Assembly: GCA_008828725.1 (NCBI GenBank)
Contig: MEHQ01001647.1
Span: 55,831-119,830 of the forward strand
From: Saccharina japonica
Taxonomy: Eukaryota; Sar; Phaeophyceae; Laminariales; Laminariaceae
Direction: 5' to 3'
DNA length: 64,000 bases
Shown: one piece after another, positions 1 through 11,680 of the stretch
Layout of the letters: every line of letters begins with the position of its first letter
Numbering within the stretch: position 1 is the stretch's first letter
Made by a program: the position numbers and the translations under genes
The notes under the pieces: generated by a model
What the model was told of the DNA's origin: nothing
Database searches by the model: none
The model's input: only the letters and a program-made list of their open reading frames with translations

Positions 1-149
1 ATATACTGTAGATCACGTTAATACTTGGAGCATACAACGGTAAAGCATGACGGCTGTGCCCCCCCCCCCTTTTTCAGGATATCCATACTTCTTTTGATCA
101 CTCTTTCTTGCGAGCACCCGTCACACCTTTTCATACACTTACTTAAGTT

Positions 150-300
150 TATTCGTTGGTGTTCGGAGGTTTTCCTAGGCATATCTTTGTACCTGACGGC
201 CACTCTCAGCCTCTAATTGCCGACGCGGAAGTTACTTGCTTTCCCGAAGTTGTTGGCTTTCTTTGCGTTCTCCTTTTTTCGCGTTACTTGACCCCTGATT
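150..300. repeat. Dispersed repeat, partner at about 21595-21725
   Basis: The two stretches share a series of short blocks in the same order, among them CACTCTCAGCCT, TTGCCGA and GGAAGTT or its close variant, followed by a run rich in TTTCTT and CGCG. Identity is clearly below 90 percent, so this is an old pair. No ends, inverted repeats or target duplications could be made out, and the class is unknown. Confidence 0.5.
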
Positions 301-1361
301 CCTACCACAGACTTTGTCGGCGAGTTCATGTGGCCCTTTTTTCCGGTTTCGGGTTCGTGCGTGTACCCAGTGAGCACGACAGCGCGTGCGAGCCCGGCAC
401 CATCGCGGGTATATGGGAGGGCGCTGGCCAGTAGGGGGGGGGTCAGAAGGAGCGCGGTCGCTAATTTCTTGGCTGCGCGTGGCGTGCCGATCGAGACACG
501 AGGGGAGCATGAAGGTCCTTGCTGTTGCTGCTGCTGCACTGAATCCAGTATGTGTGTCCGAAATTATAAGGATGGTTTTTGTTTGCAATAAAGCGGTGCG
601 TTATTTATCGAAAAAACATGATTTACAGCAGAGACATTATCCTCGAGCGGGAGAACGAGGTCCACGGTGAGCGCCGGGCTTCACGCGAGGTGGGCCACGG
701 GGCTCGCGGGGGCAATGAGGCAGTAGGGCTCGACCCGGACCGAATCGATATGGCGAGGTGATCGCGGGTGGGCGGGGAGCGTTTTGTTCGAGTACGAGTA
801 CGTATGTATGTCTTTGTCAGTTTTGTTGATTTTTGTATCTTGTTCGACGACCGTGCGACCGTGCTGTGATGTGCTTTCTTTTTTCACACTATTTATATAC
901 ATACAAGGATCGGAGGTACTACTACTGCTGCTGTTGTACTACCACACATAGTAGTCACGAAAAAGGCACCAATCACGCCCCCAGCAGGCAGCGCAGTGCC
1001 GTGCTGCGAGCCATGTTGCTGTGCTTTCTCTTCCTTCCGATCATACAGCGCTGTTGTCCTGGAGCATGGGGCTCTTTATATCTACTGCTATATGCATTTG
1101 CAAGTCGCCTGCACTTGTTCTTTGTGTTTTATGTTTTTTTGTGTGGTGTACGACTACTGCTGTCGTCGTACAGGCATGATAGTTGCTTTGCGACATACAC
1201 GCCACATACCAGTACTCCTGCACCACAACACACAGCGGTAGACGGGTACTGTACGTTCAGTTGCGTACAGTAGTATGTATTCCGCTGCATTGCACCATGA
1301 ATCTCTTTGGCCTTTTGAAGTCGGTCTTTACACATCGTGGACCGCTTCTGCCCCTTTCCTT

Positions 1362-1627
1362 GCGAGAGCTTAGCGGGCGGCGTCAACCGCCCTCAGAGGG
1401 AAGCTTTGCTTTCTTCGCGATATCTTTTCGTGTTGGGAGATACAAAATCACCACTATCGTTGCGGTCCTGTATTTGTTGTCATACATAATATATGGAACG
1501 CTTGGCATTATCGAGACGCCAGTCCCAGCTAAATTAGTATATGTCCCTCTTTTACTCTTTTCACATGTGGTATTATTCTTCCTTCCGCGAGCGTAGCGGG
1601 CGGCGTTAGCTGCCCGCACAGCGGAGC
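1362..1627. repeat. Two copies of a short GC hairpin
   Basis: The block TAGCGGGCGGCGT occurs near 1370 and again near 1593. Each time it is followed within about ten bases by a CCGCCC- or GCCCGC-type complement, so each copy can fold into a short stem. Each is preceded by a GCGAG-rich leader. They could be the tips of a small palindromic element. The surrounding 200 bp is AT-rich and carries no gene. Confidence 0.35.
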
Positions 1628-1907
1628 CCTTGTACATCAGTACAACAACGCTGACGCTGCGACCAAGTTGAACGTGCTACGATATCGACCTGGTCTCATC
1701 ACGACCGTGAACGCGTATGCGCTGCGATGGGTGACAGTCAGTACGTAGAAGAACGTATCTCGAGCGGTACGATCGCTGATAACAGGGGAACAATACAAGA
1801 TGTACAACAGTAGTAAACCAAGGCCTGTGACGAAGCGGTCCGGTGGAAAAAAGGAAACATGGAGTAATGTGTCTTTCGCAAGAGTAAGTGTTCAGTATTA
1901 AAATCAA

Positions 1908-2370
1908 TTCATGCAACCCAACCTCGAACTAGCACGTCCCAATCCAACATACTCAAATCAATATGGAGGCGGGTTGCTAAGGAAACCAACTTTTGCACCA
2001 ACCCGCTGACGAATAACCGGTAGAGGAACACTGCAAACCTGAGCCCGTTTGAATTCGAATCAACCCAACCGAGTCCTTTCCCGTCACCATGTTGCCGCTT
2101 GTTATGCAGATTACCCATCCAATCGGCCCACCAAAAGGTTATGTCGCTTAGCAATCCCAACAACACGAACCCCAACATATTAAAACGGAACACAATCCAA
2201 CCCCACGCAAACCAACCCATCCCAACGCAACCCAACAATACCCAAACAAAACCGCACCGCACCGAACCCAACCCAACCTAAGTGACCCGAAACCAACCCA
2301 GCCCACCAATTCCGAAACGAAGCTTATCTCAATCTAACCCAACCCAACCTAACTCATCCCGGCGAAACTT
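1908..2370. repeat. Degenerate CCCAA-rich low-complexity tract
   Basis: The plus strand is dominated by irregular ACCCAACC and CCAACCCA words. The unit is not phased well enough to be called a satellite. It resembles a decayed telomere-like or simple-sequence tract more than a gene. The open frames crossing it are products of the composition. Confidence 0.5.
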
Positions 2371-3956
2371 ACACCGACTGGATTAAAAACAGAAGCAGAA
2401 TGAATCACTTTTATCGCCACCACTTGACGCTGGCGTGTGTCCCTGAATGGACAGAACGTACCATACAGGGTGTGGAGTGCATACATTCATTTGATGTTGA
2501 ATACCCACTGAATCGTGGATGGGACCCCTGCACCTCACAAGTTTGGGTAGCGATATTCGACGTTGAAATGCTCGACCTGAAGCTAGCAACAATATTATAA
2601 GTATTTCAGAACGGTGTTGATCACTTCCTGTAGCTGAAGGCAGAAGCAGCGTATTGCTCGACACTAAGATTATAAAACACTCAGCATGTGCGCAAGCTGG
2701 AAGCATACACACAACATTTTATTCGAAAGATATGTCGTGGACTGTTGTCATCATATATCGAAATACTAAAATATAGTGGCTCACATATTCGCCTTACCAC
2801 AAAGTGTTTCAGTAAACCGAAACCTCAACGCAAAGCATGTACTGGGATGCAAGTTCCATTTCCACAGTGCCTGCTGCAGACGCCGGTGTTTTTGTAGTTA
2901 CTCGCAACAAATTTCAAGCAACGCAATGAGGTTATATCCTAGAGATTCTCCCTGTCTACACTCGACTACCGCCTTCGATTACCGCCTTCGACCCGAATGT
3001 GGCTGGCCCACCTGAAAGTATTACTCTTGTGATATTTTGCACGCACTCGTGCTTTTGCTTCCGGTCTGCATCCAATATATATGTAATATGTATATATATA
3101 TATCTGGCTTGTGCACAATTGCAACTGGACCTGGCGAGGGATCCAAGATCAGCGAAACACCTTTTCTTGGTTGCAATATAATACTTGGATCACGTTTAAT
3201 GTGCGCCGGTTGAAATACCAAGGGTGGCCATGACCTTCAAACGAGCGTAAAACTCGTAGGTAGGACAACTACACATATGGCCTCCTGCTCCGTGTAGTCT
3301 ACATCGAACGCCCTCCCTAATCATGTTTGGATTACAAACGTTGTTGGTGTCATACATCGAACGCTTGGGCCGATAGAGGTATAATTGTTTCCACTCAGAC
3401 GTTTTGTAATCGATCGCCCTCCCTAATCCAAACTCCTCGGACTTTCATTCTTCAGTTGCAATTTTGTTCATTGTACGCTTAGACCATGGGTGTGTCCATC
3501 TGATAGCACTTTATTTTGTCCGTTAAATCATTGTTTGGGTGAGGTATAGAGCTGCTAAAGCTTGTAGTCTCAGAAACAACATGGCGATCCCGTTATCGTG
3601 GTATGTGTATTAATAGTAGCCTAATCCATCGCAAACGGTACTTGTTTGAATTTCCCTGGATATCGTCGTCGAAACATTCTTTATCCAAGGCCACCTTCGT
3701 GTTCGCAGTCGATTTACTGCGTAGTCCGCGGACAACGTCACCACCACCATATGCGGTAACCTGTCAAAGATGTCCATAATCTTCATATGAAAACACGCTG
3801 TGGCATACAATAAGCGCGTTAACTCGACCGGCCCTGCAGCTCATAACTACGCACCATATATTACACGTCGTCGTTTGTAGCATTGGTCAAGTGTCGTCGC
3901 CACCGACGTGTTTGCATAGTGAGGTGTTGCTCGTATCGTGACCAATGCTGGTGTCT

Positions 3957-5227
3957 TCATCCGCTTAAAAAGTTTGCGACTGATATAGTAACGAGTACCC
4001 AAAGCAATAAGGCATCCCGAAACACGGCCATCATAACCCAGTACGCGATCTTACGCCTGTCTAACAATGCGTCAACGGAGGGCTTGATAAATGCTGCAAA
4101 CTTCACACCAAAAACGTTTGTGTCCGCCACCATAAACACGCTTACAAGGGCAAACAATGGCAGACAAACGTACCCCACTACTGATAAGGTCATTGGCGCA
4201 TCATTCCTTGCCCCGCCAGGCCAAGGTGAGGCCAAAACGATCAGCAATGCGTCGACCCAATACCCAACGCCGATTCCAACCAAGAGGGACGGCAAACGAG
4301 ATTCCGTTACACAGCTGCCAGGTGTGCTTGTAGCTCCAATTACGCCTGAAGAACGGCACGGCTCCCGTACTTCCGAAATGAGCGTAGGTCTCGAACAATA
4401 CCGCTCTAACGTCTTCATGAGGACACCAGCAACAAGCATCGCGTTGATTATATATGGACGGGCACTTCCTGTCTCGTTGATACAACGCCGGATGGAATTT
4501 CCTGAACCTATACAAAGGTAAAATCTTACTCTCGTAGTAGGCTCAGGAAGAACCAAGTAGTGGTATATCTCAGTATAGACACCGTTCATTAGCCATACAC
4601 CCAGAACGCCGTAAAAAACCGGCTCTCGTCTGAACGATTTTAGTATATGCTGAAGGGATGCCAATGCACCCGAACAAGCCCTAGTAACGACAGAGCTGAA
4701 TGTCAGTGGATCAAGTGTTTCTAAAGCCACACTGCATGATTCCAACCATTTGTGGAGGCCGGCACTTAATATATAGGAACATATCGTTATTACCGTCGGG
4801 TTCAGCACCCAAATTACCCAGGTCGGATACCCTCGAATGTTGACGTTATGGAACTCAACCAGATCAAAATGTTGTCCCATGGAGAAGACGGCGATCACAG
4901 CCAACACGAAGCTAATGCCGATGAACTCCAGCGCCCAGAAGAGCCTCCAATTCTGCGGAATTTTCGAGAAGAACTTGAGTGCCTGTTCATCCTGCGGCAA
5001 CACCGTTAAGCGAAGGTACCGCAGTTTCAGTGGGTACACCTTGTGTCCTTCTCGTCTCAAAAAAGGTCATATGTGCCTCACGGACCCAGTCGCAGTGCCC
5101 ACACGTGCAGATGGACACTTAACACACCTTCCATTTCAACGTGTTGGGCTTCTACACGTCTTGATGAAACAAGCCTTACTAGTTTACGGGAAGTTGAATC
5201 ATTTCGGGAACAACGTACATAAATCAT
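3957..5227 (-). CDS. Multi-spanning membrane protein, function unknown
   Basis: The main exon (5055 down to 3957, ending in TGA) is open for 365 residues and has about six strongly hydrophobic segments. Counted from the start of that exon these lie near residues 41-62, 79-101, 147-170, 258-279, 290-312 and 337-362, with a weaker one near 202-216. The frame has no ATG at its upstream end, so it needs an upstream exon. A frame with an ATG at 5227 runs to a GTGAGG donor at 5082/5081 in the matching phase, and the acceptor TTTTTTGAG ends at 5056. That gives a protein of about 414 residues but an intron of only 26 nt, well below the 60-140 nt seen in neighbouring genes. A one-base indel or a different first exon is therefore possible. 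I recognise no family. A transporter or receptor is conceivable, but nothing in the sequence decides. Confidence 0.55.
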
Positions 5228-6284
5228 TTTGACACATTTTATAAACAGAAAACCGTTTTAAGTTTAGTTCTGGGTGGTGTAGAAAAATGTGGGATACACG
5301 TTGAACAAGTAGTTGAAGCCACCGGAGTAGCGTTAAATGCGCATCCTACCGTAAAGATGCTTCATGGTGTTTCTGAGCGTGGTCACCTGAGGAGCTCTAT
5401 ACCGCACCCAAAAGCTGGTTTCGGAGGGAAATAAGTGGGATGCACGATGAACAATCCTATGGCCGAAGTATAAAGTAAACACTACTTCAACACAAGAATC
5501 AAAGACCGATACGTTTGAGATAGGACGCCCCGTCTACCAGAACACTTTTCCGTAGAATGCATACAAACAATTGTCGCCAAGACCACCAAAGCCGACACAA
5601 TACAGACATGATATCATCCTACCAGCAGCATTTCACCTGGTTCCCAGTACGTGTGTCTGCCAACAACTTATATTGAAATATGAATACGTTCGAATGTTAG
5701 CGCATTCACCAGACAGCCACTTACTGCAGCATTTCACCGAATGCACTCGTAGTATCACGTGTCCTCTCCTCTCCATTTATGACGTCACCCCGCCTACACC
5801 GAATAGCACATAGATAGTTTGATTCACTCTCGTTGTTGCCTGGATGAATGTATGAGGCGAAGTGCGACCAGTTTCTCAGTCGCATTCACGGTGATCTAGC
5901 ACGTTTTTCTCGATGGTGGTGTTACTGCACCCAAACCTTTTTATTGCAACCAGGTCGATGTACGTTGAACCTCACGAAATCTTGATTTTACTGAAAGCAA
6001 CACACCCACCTGCCGATGTGGGATGTGTTTGCGTGCCCGTCTCACTAGGGTGACAAGGGCGGGTTCGTTCTTTTAGAATTTTATTTCACAATTCACGCTC
6101 ATTCCAGTGATGTTTTATCTCGTTCGACATTAACAGGTGGGCGCCGTGCGTTAAAACAATGTATGCTTACGATAGAAGGACAGACAACCAAGCTAACGAA
6201 ACGTGTAAGTGCGAATACATGTTTCCCACAGCGAGACACTACTAAACCCGCTCTGCTATCCTCGCCCTTCCTACGATAGTCACA
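5228..6284. other. Spacer, nothing recognised
   Basis: AT-rich sequence without splice-linked frames or repeats that I can identify. It separates a minus-strand gene from a plus-strand gene, so divergent promoters could lie here, but I see no specific element. Confidence 0.4.
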
Positions 6285-6682
6285 ATGGCTAACGTTTCCA
6301 CTCCAGTTACATCCGAAGAAGTATTGAACAACAAAACAAATACCATTGTCCGAGGTGAGTATGATGACCGTCATCGTGGGTCGGTCGAAAACGCGTCCGG
6401 GTTGATATCACCCAGCGTCTTATGTATCACAAGTTCGGCGGGATGGCAATATTGCTTTAGCACTCGCAACGCGTCAAGCTCAATATTCTACACGCAGATG
6501 CCGGAACTTTCACAAATATTCTAACCTCGGCGTTTCCACATAATGTTGGATTGTTTACGTTGATGGAAAGACGGACTATCCACCGTCAAAAGGCAAAATT
6601 GAATCAATTTCGTGTACTTGTTAGCTCAGCCTCACAGAATTTTTACCACCCGGCCGATTTCCGGCAAATCACTGGTTTGTAA
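6285..6682 (+). CDS. Small two-exon gene, function unknown
   Basis: Exon 1 (6285-6354) starts with ATG in the context CACAATGGCT and ends at a good donor, G|GTGAGT. The second exon that keeps the phase is 6498-6682, after the acceptor ACACGCAG, and ends in TAA. This gives 84 residues with a 143-nt intron. The second part is rich in basic and hydrophobic residues and contains FRVLVSSASQNFYHPADF. An alternative acceptor at 6416 (61-nt intron) gives a 65-residue product in another frame, so the splicing is uncertain. No family was recognised. The gene converges on the minus-strand membrane protein whose stop is at 6837. Confidence 0.45.
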
Positions 6683-6836
6683 ATAAATTATACCACAAGC
6701 ATCATGCCTTGAAAATCAACGATTCGTCCATGTTGAGCAAGGTTTTCCGTTGCAAGATTTGACACCTGCACCGGCGTCATAAAACAAGCACAAGGCTCTT
6801 TAGATTAGAACGCTATTCTGGAATGTTGAGGCAGAT

Positions 6837-7531
6837 TTAGTATCCGTCTGAATCTGGTGAAGGTAAATAATCTACATCCAAGGTTCTGTAGCGTGTTTCG
6901 CAGTACGTTCTACGGTGATACGAACGGACAGAAAAAACGATGGCCTGCTGGTATGGAGGGTAGGCAGTTTATGGGTTATAGCGACCATGTGTTTTCGTGT
7001 ATAAAGTGTAATGTGCATGAGCAGGAATGATGGCTGCACTTACCAGGTCGGCGATGAACACGACAGCAACAGCGTTCAGCAGTACGGAAGCACTGTCGTG
7101 GGACGTTGATGCCAGAACCGTCAAGGCTGAGCCGATCATAACCCCATACACGATAAGAAGAGCAGCGCCAAACGCACGATCTCCAACACGCGCCCCATCC
7201 ACCAACAACAAGAAGCCAGCTCTTAGGTCCTGGCTAGTAGAAATCATCAGCAAGTATATAGCTCCAGTGACAGACACCAAGACGAATTCTGTCCTTCCAC
7301 CACCGCCAGCATCCTCGGTTAAACCCGTGTCTTCACGAGCTGTTGATATAGTCAGGAAGATGAGCACTCCGTAAGCACATCCCTGCACCTGAACAATACA
7401 TGAGGTCGGCGGCGATAATCTTGGTTCTTGAATGTTCAGTCAACAAACTGGACGGACGCACCAGACCCATTGCCAAACCCGCGAAATATGTGTCACAACA
7501 CAGTCGTGATCTTAGAATTTCTCGACAAACA
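6837..7531 (-). CDS. Membrane protein gene, three 3' exons
   Basis: Three exons join in phase on the minus strand: 7531-7462, 7388-7044 and 6947-6837 (stop TAA). The introns are 73 nt (donor GTGCGT, branch-like TTGACTGAAC, acceptor TTGTTCAG) and 96 nt (donor GTAAGT, acceptor ATACCAG). The joined C-terminal part is about 174 residues. It has hydrophobic stretches such as AYGVLIFLTIS, FVLVSVTGAIYLLMIS, FGAALLIVYGVMIGSALTVL and LLNAVAVVFIADL, then a polar tail ending in YLPSPDSDGY. The 5' exons beyond 7531 are unresolved; a GTAGGT donor near 7660 is one candidate. No family was recognised. It resembles the gene at 3957-5227 only in being multi-spanning. Confidence 0.6.
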
Positions 7532-7770
7532 CTTGGCAAAATCAGTAGTGGGTATTAATCTGCACACGAGCATTTTGCTTCTTCAATTCAATTAGGATAA
7601 TTCTCGATCTCAGTAGCAAAGGCGACATCATGTTAGACAGCTGGGGTATACCTACCAGAAAGGCACTAAACACAGTGTAAATAAATCTATAGATTCAGTC
7701 CTGCACGGTAGCAACGTCAATATGGACGTCGCCATGCCGATGGAACAATCATACAAACGATGTGACATTC

Positions 7771-8238
7771 TCAGGACCCCGCCATAATAGGCATATGAAA
7801 AACTATAAGAAAATACCACGTATACAACAACAGATGCAGGCCCGTGTAAAAACGACAGACATATTGTAGAATAGGCATAGGGGTTTCATTGCGACATTTT
7901 CCGCACCCGACGCCTATTGGTCGAGGACGGGAGCCCGACCACCCTCGACCAGTGAGGGGTTGCGACGCGCGCGGTGGGGGTTTCCCCTCGAGGGAATTCC
8001 GCAGTCCCGCAGCAGCCGGGGACGATAGAGCCCCCATCCCCGTTCGGAAATACCTCCGTAACGCTTGCAGGGAGTGAAGGGTCCTCAACAAGAACGACCC
8101 CACTATCTCACTCTTACCAATCTCTCCTTGCGAGATGCGAGCGAGGTTTTGCGGAGGCACCTTATTGTCAATTATAAGAAACAAAGCGCGCGTCGAGGCC
8201 TGGGCCAAATCTGTCGAAGACCCCGACACGGCCAACAT
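7771..8238 (-). CDS. Possible exon or decayed ORF in a GC-rich island
   Basis: An ATG-initiated frame of 155 codons lies in a stretch (about 7880-8240) clearly richer in GC than its flanks. The first 110 codons look protein-like (Ala, Leu, Arg and Ser rich with balanced charges), while the last 45 run into AT-rich spacer and probably lie past a splice site or break. No motif or family was recognised. It may be a fragment of a mobile element. Confidence 0.22.
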   Translation of the reverse strand: MLAVSGSSTDLAQASTRALFLIIDNKVPPQNLARISQGEIGKSEIVGSFLLRTLHSLQALRRYFRTGMGALSSPAAAGLRNSLEGKPPPRASQPLTGRGWSGSRPRPIGVGCGKCRNETPMPILQYVCRFYTGLHLLLYTWYFLIVFHMPIMAGS

Positions 8239-8595
8239 CCTCTGAGGAGGCGACCTTTACATACATATATCTATAATTAACATGACATTTACGTAAACCT
8301 CGGTCGGTTGTTAGTTGTGAGTGGACAGTATGACAGCTCTTCTTTGAGATGAACGGCCCAACGTTCGACCGACAGCTCTTCGAAGTACTGCTGTACCAGG
8401 CAGTTTGTTTAAAGATTTGAAAACATACGTCAGCTGTGTGAGTAGGTTTTACTAGATTCGCCACATTTCACTTTTTGCTGACAGCAGCACAACTGACTGG
8501 TAGTAGCAACGGCGACACTGATCTTCAGACGACAATGCAGGCAGAGCATCGCGACAACAGACAGGAGCACGGGGGGGAAGCTCTGCTGTTCTACC

Positions 8596-8686
8596 TGCCT
8601 GCCTGCATCCCTGCCTGCCTTACTGCCTGCCTGCCTTCCTGCCTGCCTGCCTGCCTGCCTTCCTGCCTGCCTGCCTGCCTGCGTGC
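8596..8686 (+). repeat. CTGC tetranucleotide microsatellite
   Basis: About 90 bp of CCTG/CTGC tetranucleotides with occasional TTCC and ATCC interruptions. Open frames through it are repeats of a few residues and are not genes. Confidence 0.9.
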
Positions 8687-8917
8687 TGCTGCTACTACTA
8701 CTGCTGTTCTTCTGCTGGCGATGTGTCAGTATATGCCATGACGTGCGAACGCGGCACCTACCACTTACGTTGTTTTGTCAGCAATGGCAGACAGACAGCA
8801 AGACGTATGCTTACTTTCAAGCAAATCAACACAAGAGACAGACTATCACAGGAAAACAAAAACATGGGTGCAATGAGCAAGGTCCTGCTCTGGTGCTCTG
8901 CTCTTCCTGTGCATACC

Positions 8918-8976
8918 GCTGCTTGCTGCTGCTACTGCTGCTGCTGCTGCTGCTGCTGTTGCTGCTGCTGCAGCTC
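8918..8976 (+). repeat. CTG trinucleotide microsatellite
   Basis: An almost pure run of CTG with single CTT, CTA and TTG interruptions. It reads as poly-Leu, poly-Cys or poly-Ala on one strand and poly-Ser or poly-Gln on the other, so the frames that cross it carry no information. Confidence 0.9.
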
Positions 8977-9099
8977 CCATGTGCTGTTGTACGAGTGTGT
9001 TTGTCTGAACGTACAGTAGTAGCTGCTGCTTCTTTGTTCAACCGCCAAGTACGACATGTAAAAAACTTAACCTATATGTTCCTCACTTGACATCATACA

Positions 9100-11200
9100 T
9101 ATCGACTCTACCAATATTCTAAGAAGGATATCTGAAAAACGATTTGTGCACCCAGCTGGAATATATTGCTGTTTTTGCACTTCTCGTCTGCGCAAGAGGC
9201 ACGCTTTTTTCAGTAAATTCACAGCACATCCTCTGTAAAATATTGCTCGTAGAAAGTAAACAAGTCGTACCCGTACGAAGTACGTTTCGGGGTACGAGTA
9301 TAATACAATACGTACCCAGCCCCTATGTACGAGAGCAGAGTGTCTTCGTTGTATCTTCGGGTCTGATGAAACAAACAGGTATACATTGTCGACTCGTCCC
9401 TGGGGACTAACATAGACCGCAGTATGTAGGTGTTTGAATGTGCGATAGAGCCGCTCTGTATTGTTTGTTGCTGCTCTGTTACTGCTGAGGTACTGCGTAC
9501 GGGGGGGGGCACAACCTTACTACTATGTTTTTCTTGCGTCGCCCGCATTTGGACGGTTTGATGTACGAGTAGGCTATACGTTAATGTACTATAAAATTGT
9601 TACTCGTTGTAGCCACACTAATCCCCCAAACAACTGTGCAATATTTAACGGACGCAATATTTAACGGACTACAGAGTCCAAACCCAACTACAAGAAAATT
9701 TTGTTCGTTCAAGAAGCAACTCCCACCTTCCAACCACTCCAAAGGAAAGCCTTGTACCTGGTATATATATATATGTGTGTCTTTTAGCGTCCTTCTTGCC
9801 GGACTAATATTGCGGTAGGACGGGCTGTCGCTAAAAAGCAGGCCGTACCCTTACAACTCTCGTCGGGTGCCCGGATTGAACAGGTAGTGGCCAAGCTAGT
9901 CCTGCGCACACGTCCTTTTGTTGTATTTTTCTCTCCCTGATGTCTGCGTCTGAGACCAACGTGATTCCTGGTATTTCCTCATTTGTCAATTAGCGTCTTT
10001 CTAAACAATTTATTTTCTACCACATCGCACGTGTTCTACACAGACACCTCGTGCCGCTTAGGCGTATGTCAGCACAGAGACAAAGCCTCGACACGCTACA
10101 TTCGTTCAATAATACAGGGCCTCGATGTTTAGTCAACATATCGATGTAACGGAACGCCACGCGTTCGTCTACTTTTACACGATATTTGACATGATTTTAT
10201 CACGACCAGCCTGTACTAGGGCCCGTCCCATTGGAGCCACGAACTTCTAAAGTTTCCATCACTTGTTTGGAGCAACTTTTGGTATTTCCAAGTATATATC
10301 CCAGTTTTGTTTTCCAAATATTAGAATACTGAAGCCTTTCAAATATTTTTTTCTTTGTGGAATTTTCAAGCTTCGGAAACGTTTTCTGTTTTCCTGTTTT
10401 TCCTGTGTTTCTTAAAAAACATTGAATCTTTAGAATACTTTGCACAATGAGCGCGGATCTTAGAGGCATATTATTTCCAAATGCGACAAGACCTATTTCA
10501 CGATAGCATGCGTGCATCAGGAAAAAACACCGCTGTCGCGTTATTCCAAGCGTAGTACGTACGTATGAGTAACGTGTCTATTTTCGCTATTACGCGCGAA
10601 GCTTATACCAACATCGTGTTCACGCTGTAAGCGCGAAGAGTGACACGCCGGTTCCTGCTAGCACACGAACTGCCGATGACAAAACTGCCTTCTCGCTATG
10701 CGAGTGGACACTAGCTTGCGTGTACGCTATATATAACAAGCGAAGTTTGTTTCAAGCCCGTTTGCACGCTATTACGCTAATCGTTTGGAAAACGGTACAA
10801 TCCAACTGTTTAGGTTCATAGAAATCCCTGGTGAAACCTATATTTAAGCCCAGACGGCAGAAACATAATACTGGAAGGGCCGGCTATCGATCGGCAGTAT
10901 CGATAGTCTTTAGTCGCCGTGAATATTAATCGACACACACACCTTCCACGATGCATATCGCGGACAAAATATATCAATACATATCTTACGTCTTCTTTTT
11001 GCCGACGCAATAGACCATGTTTGCACCTATTGTCCAAGGAGTGGATTCCGTAAGGTCCAAGTATCAGATTCGAATCCTATCTGCAAGCATTCCGGCGAAA
11101 CAAAAAAAACTATGTCCGGTGAAGGGTTGCCACGGGGGTCATAAAACAACGTGTGGGAACTTAGAGGATATATCCTACTTAAACAACGTGAAAATCTCCC
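9100..11200. other. Spacer with one dispersed repeat
   Basis: No gene recognised. About 10040-10130 resembles 23390-23480: both carry CAGACACYTCGGTGCC-type words, CACAGAGACA and AGCCTCGACAC in the same order. This points to an old dispersed repeat of about 90 bp of unknown class. Confidence 0.4.
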
Positions 11201-11221
11201 TCTTCATAGGCATACAAAATT

Positions 11222-11680
11222 CACATCCATTCAGCAAAGATGTCGGGAGACAGTACCTTCACCCCTTGACAGATGGCGTCAAGGCAAATGCCTTGATAGA
11301 CAGCCTTGACAGCAAAAAACAGGGGACACTACCGAAAAATCTCCGCTTTGTGAAAAACGCCTGACAATAATGTATAAATTGATATTTTTCCTGAATGTTT
11401 TTGTTTTCGGCATTGCGCTACATTTCCGAGTCTGAATACAGAAAAGTTTAAAATTGGACTGCAGAATATCGATGATTTGAAATTAGCTTTGTCAAACAAG
11501 TAAAATAGCCTCGCCAAAAAAACAAAAAAATATAGGGGTTTCCACAGGTATTAGGATACTTTTTCTTCCAGGGGGGTTGGGGACATATGCCTAGACAGCT
11601 GGATTTGCCTTGACAGACAGCCTTGACATACATACAGCTTGGCGTTGACATGTCTCCCGAGATCTTTGTCATTCAGCCTG
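11222..11680. repeat. Imperfect inverted repeat, arms of about 80-90 bp
   Basis: The left arm (about 11222-11305) contains CATTCAGCAAAGATGTCGGG and GTCAAGGCAAATGCC. The right arm (about 11592-11675), read on the other strand, contains GAATGACAAAGATCTCGGGA and GTCAAGGCAAATCC in the same order. Both arms also carry several copies of the word CTTGACAGAC. About 290 bp of AT-rich DNA lies between them. This is the outline of a long-TIR or foldback element, but no target duplication was found. Confidence 0.45.

Larger units (their letters stand above)
1..3880. other. Left spacer, no gene recognised
   Basis: I see no open frame here with a recognisable family, splice structure or coding bias. The stretch holds AT-rich spacer, short CTG runs near 515-545 and several dispersed repeats listed separately. 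About 2400-3880 has nothing I can name. Confidence 0.5.

Noticed and set aside
11020..11095. tRNA candidate (AGATTCGAATCC T-arm-like word)
   Set aside because: No A-box and no acceptor stem; the word is a palindrome by chance.
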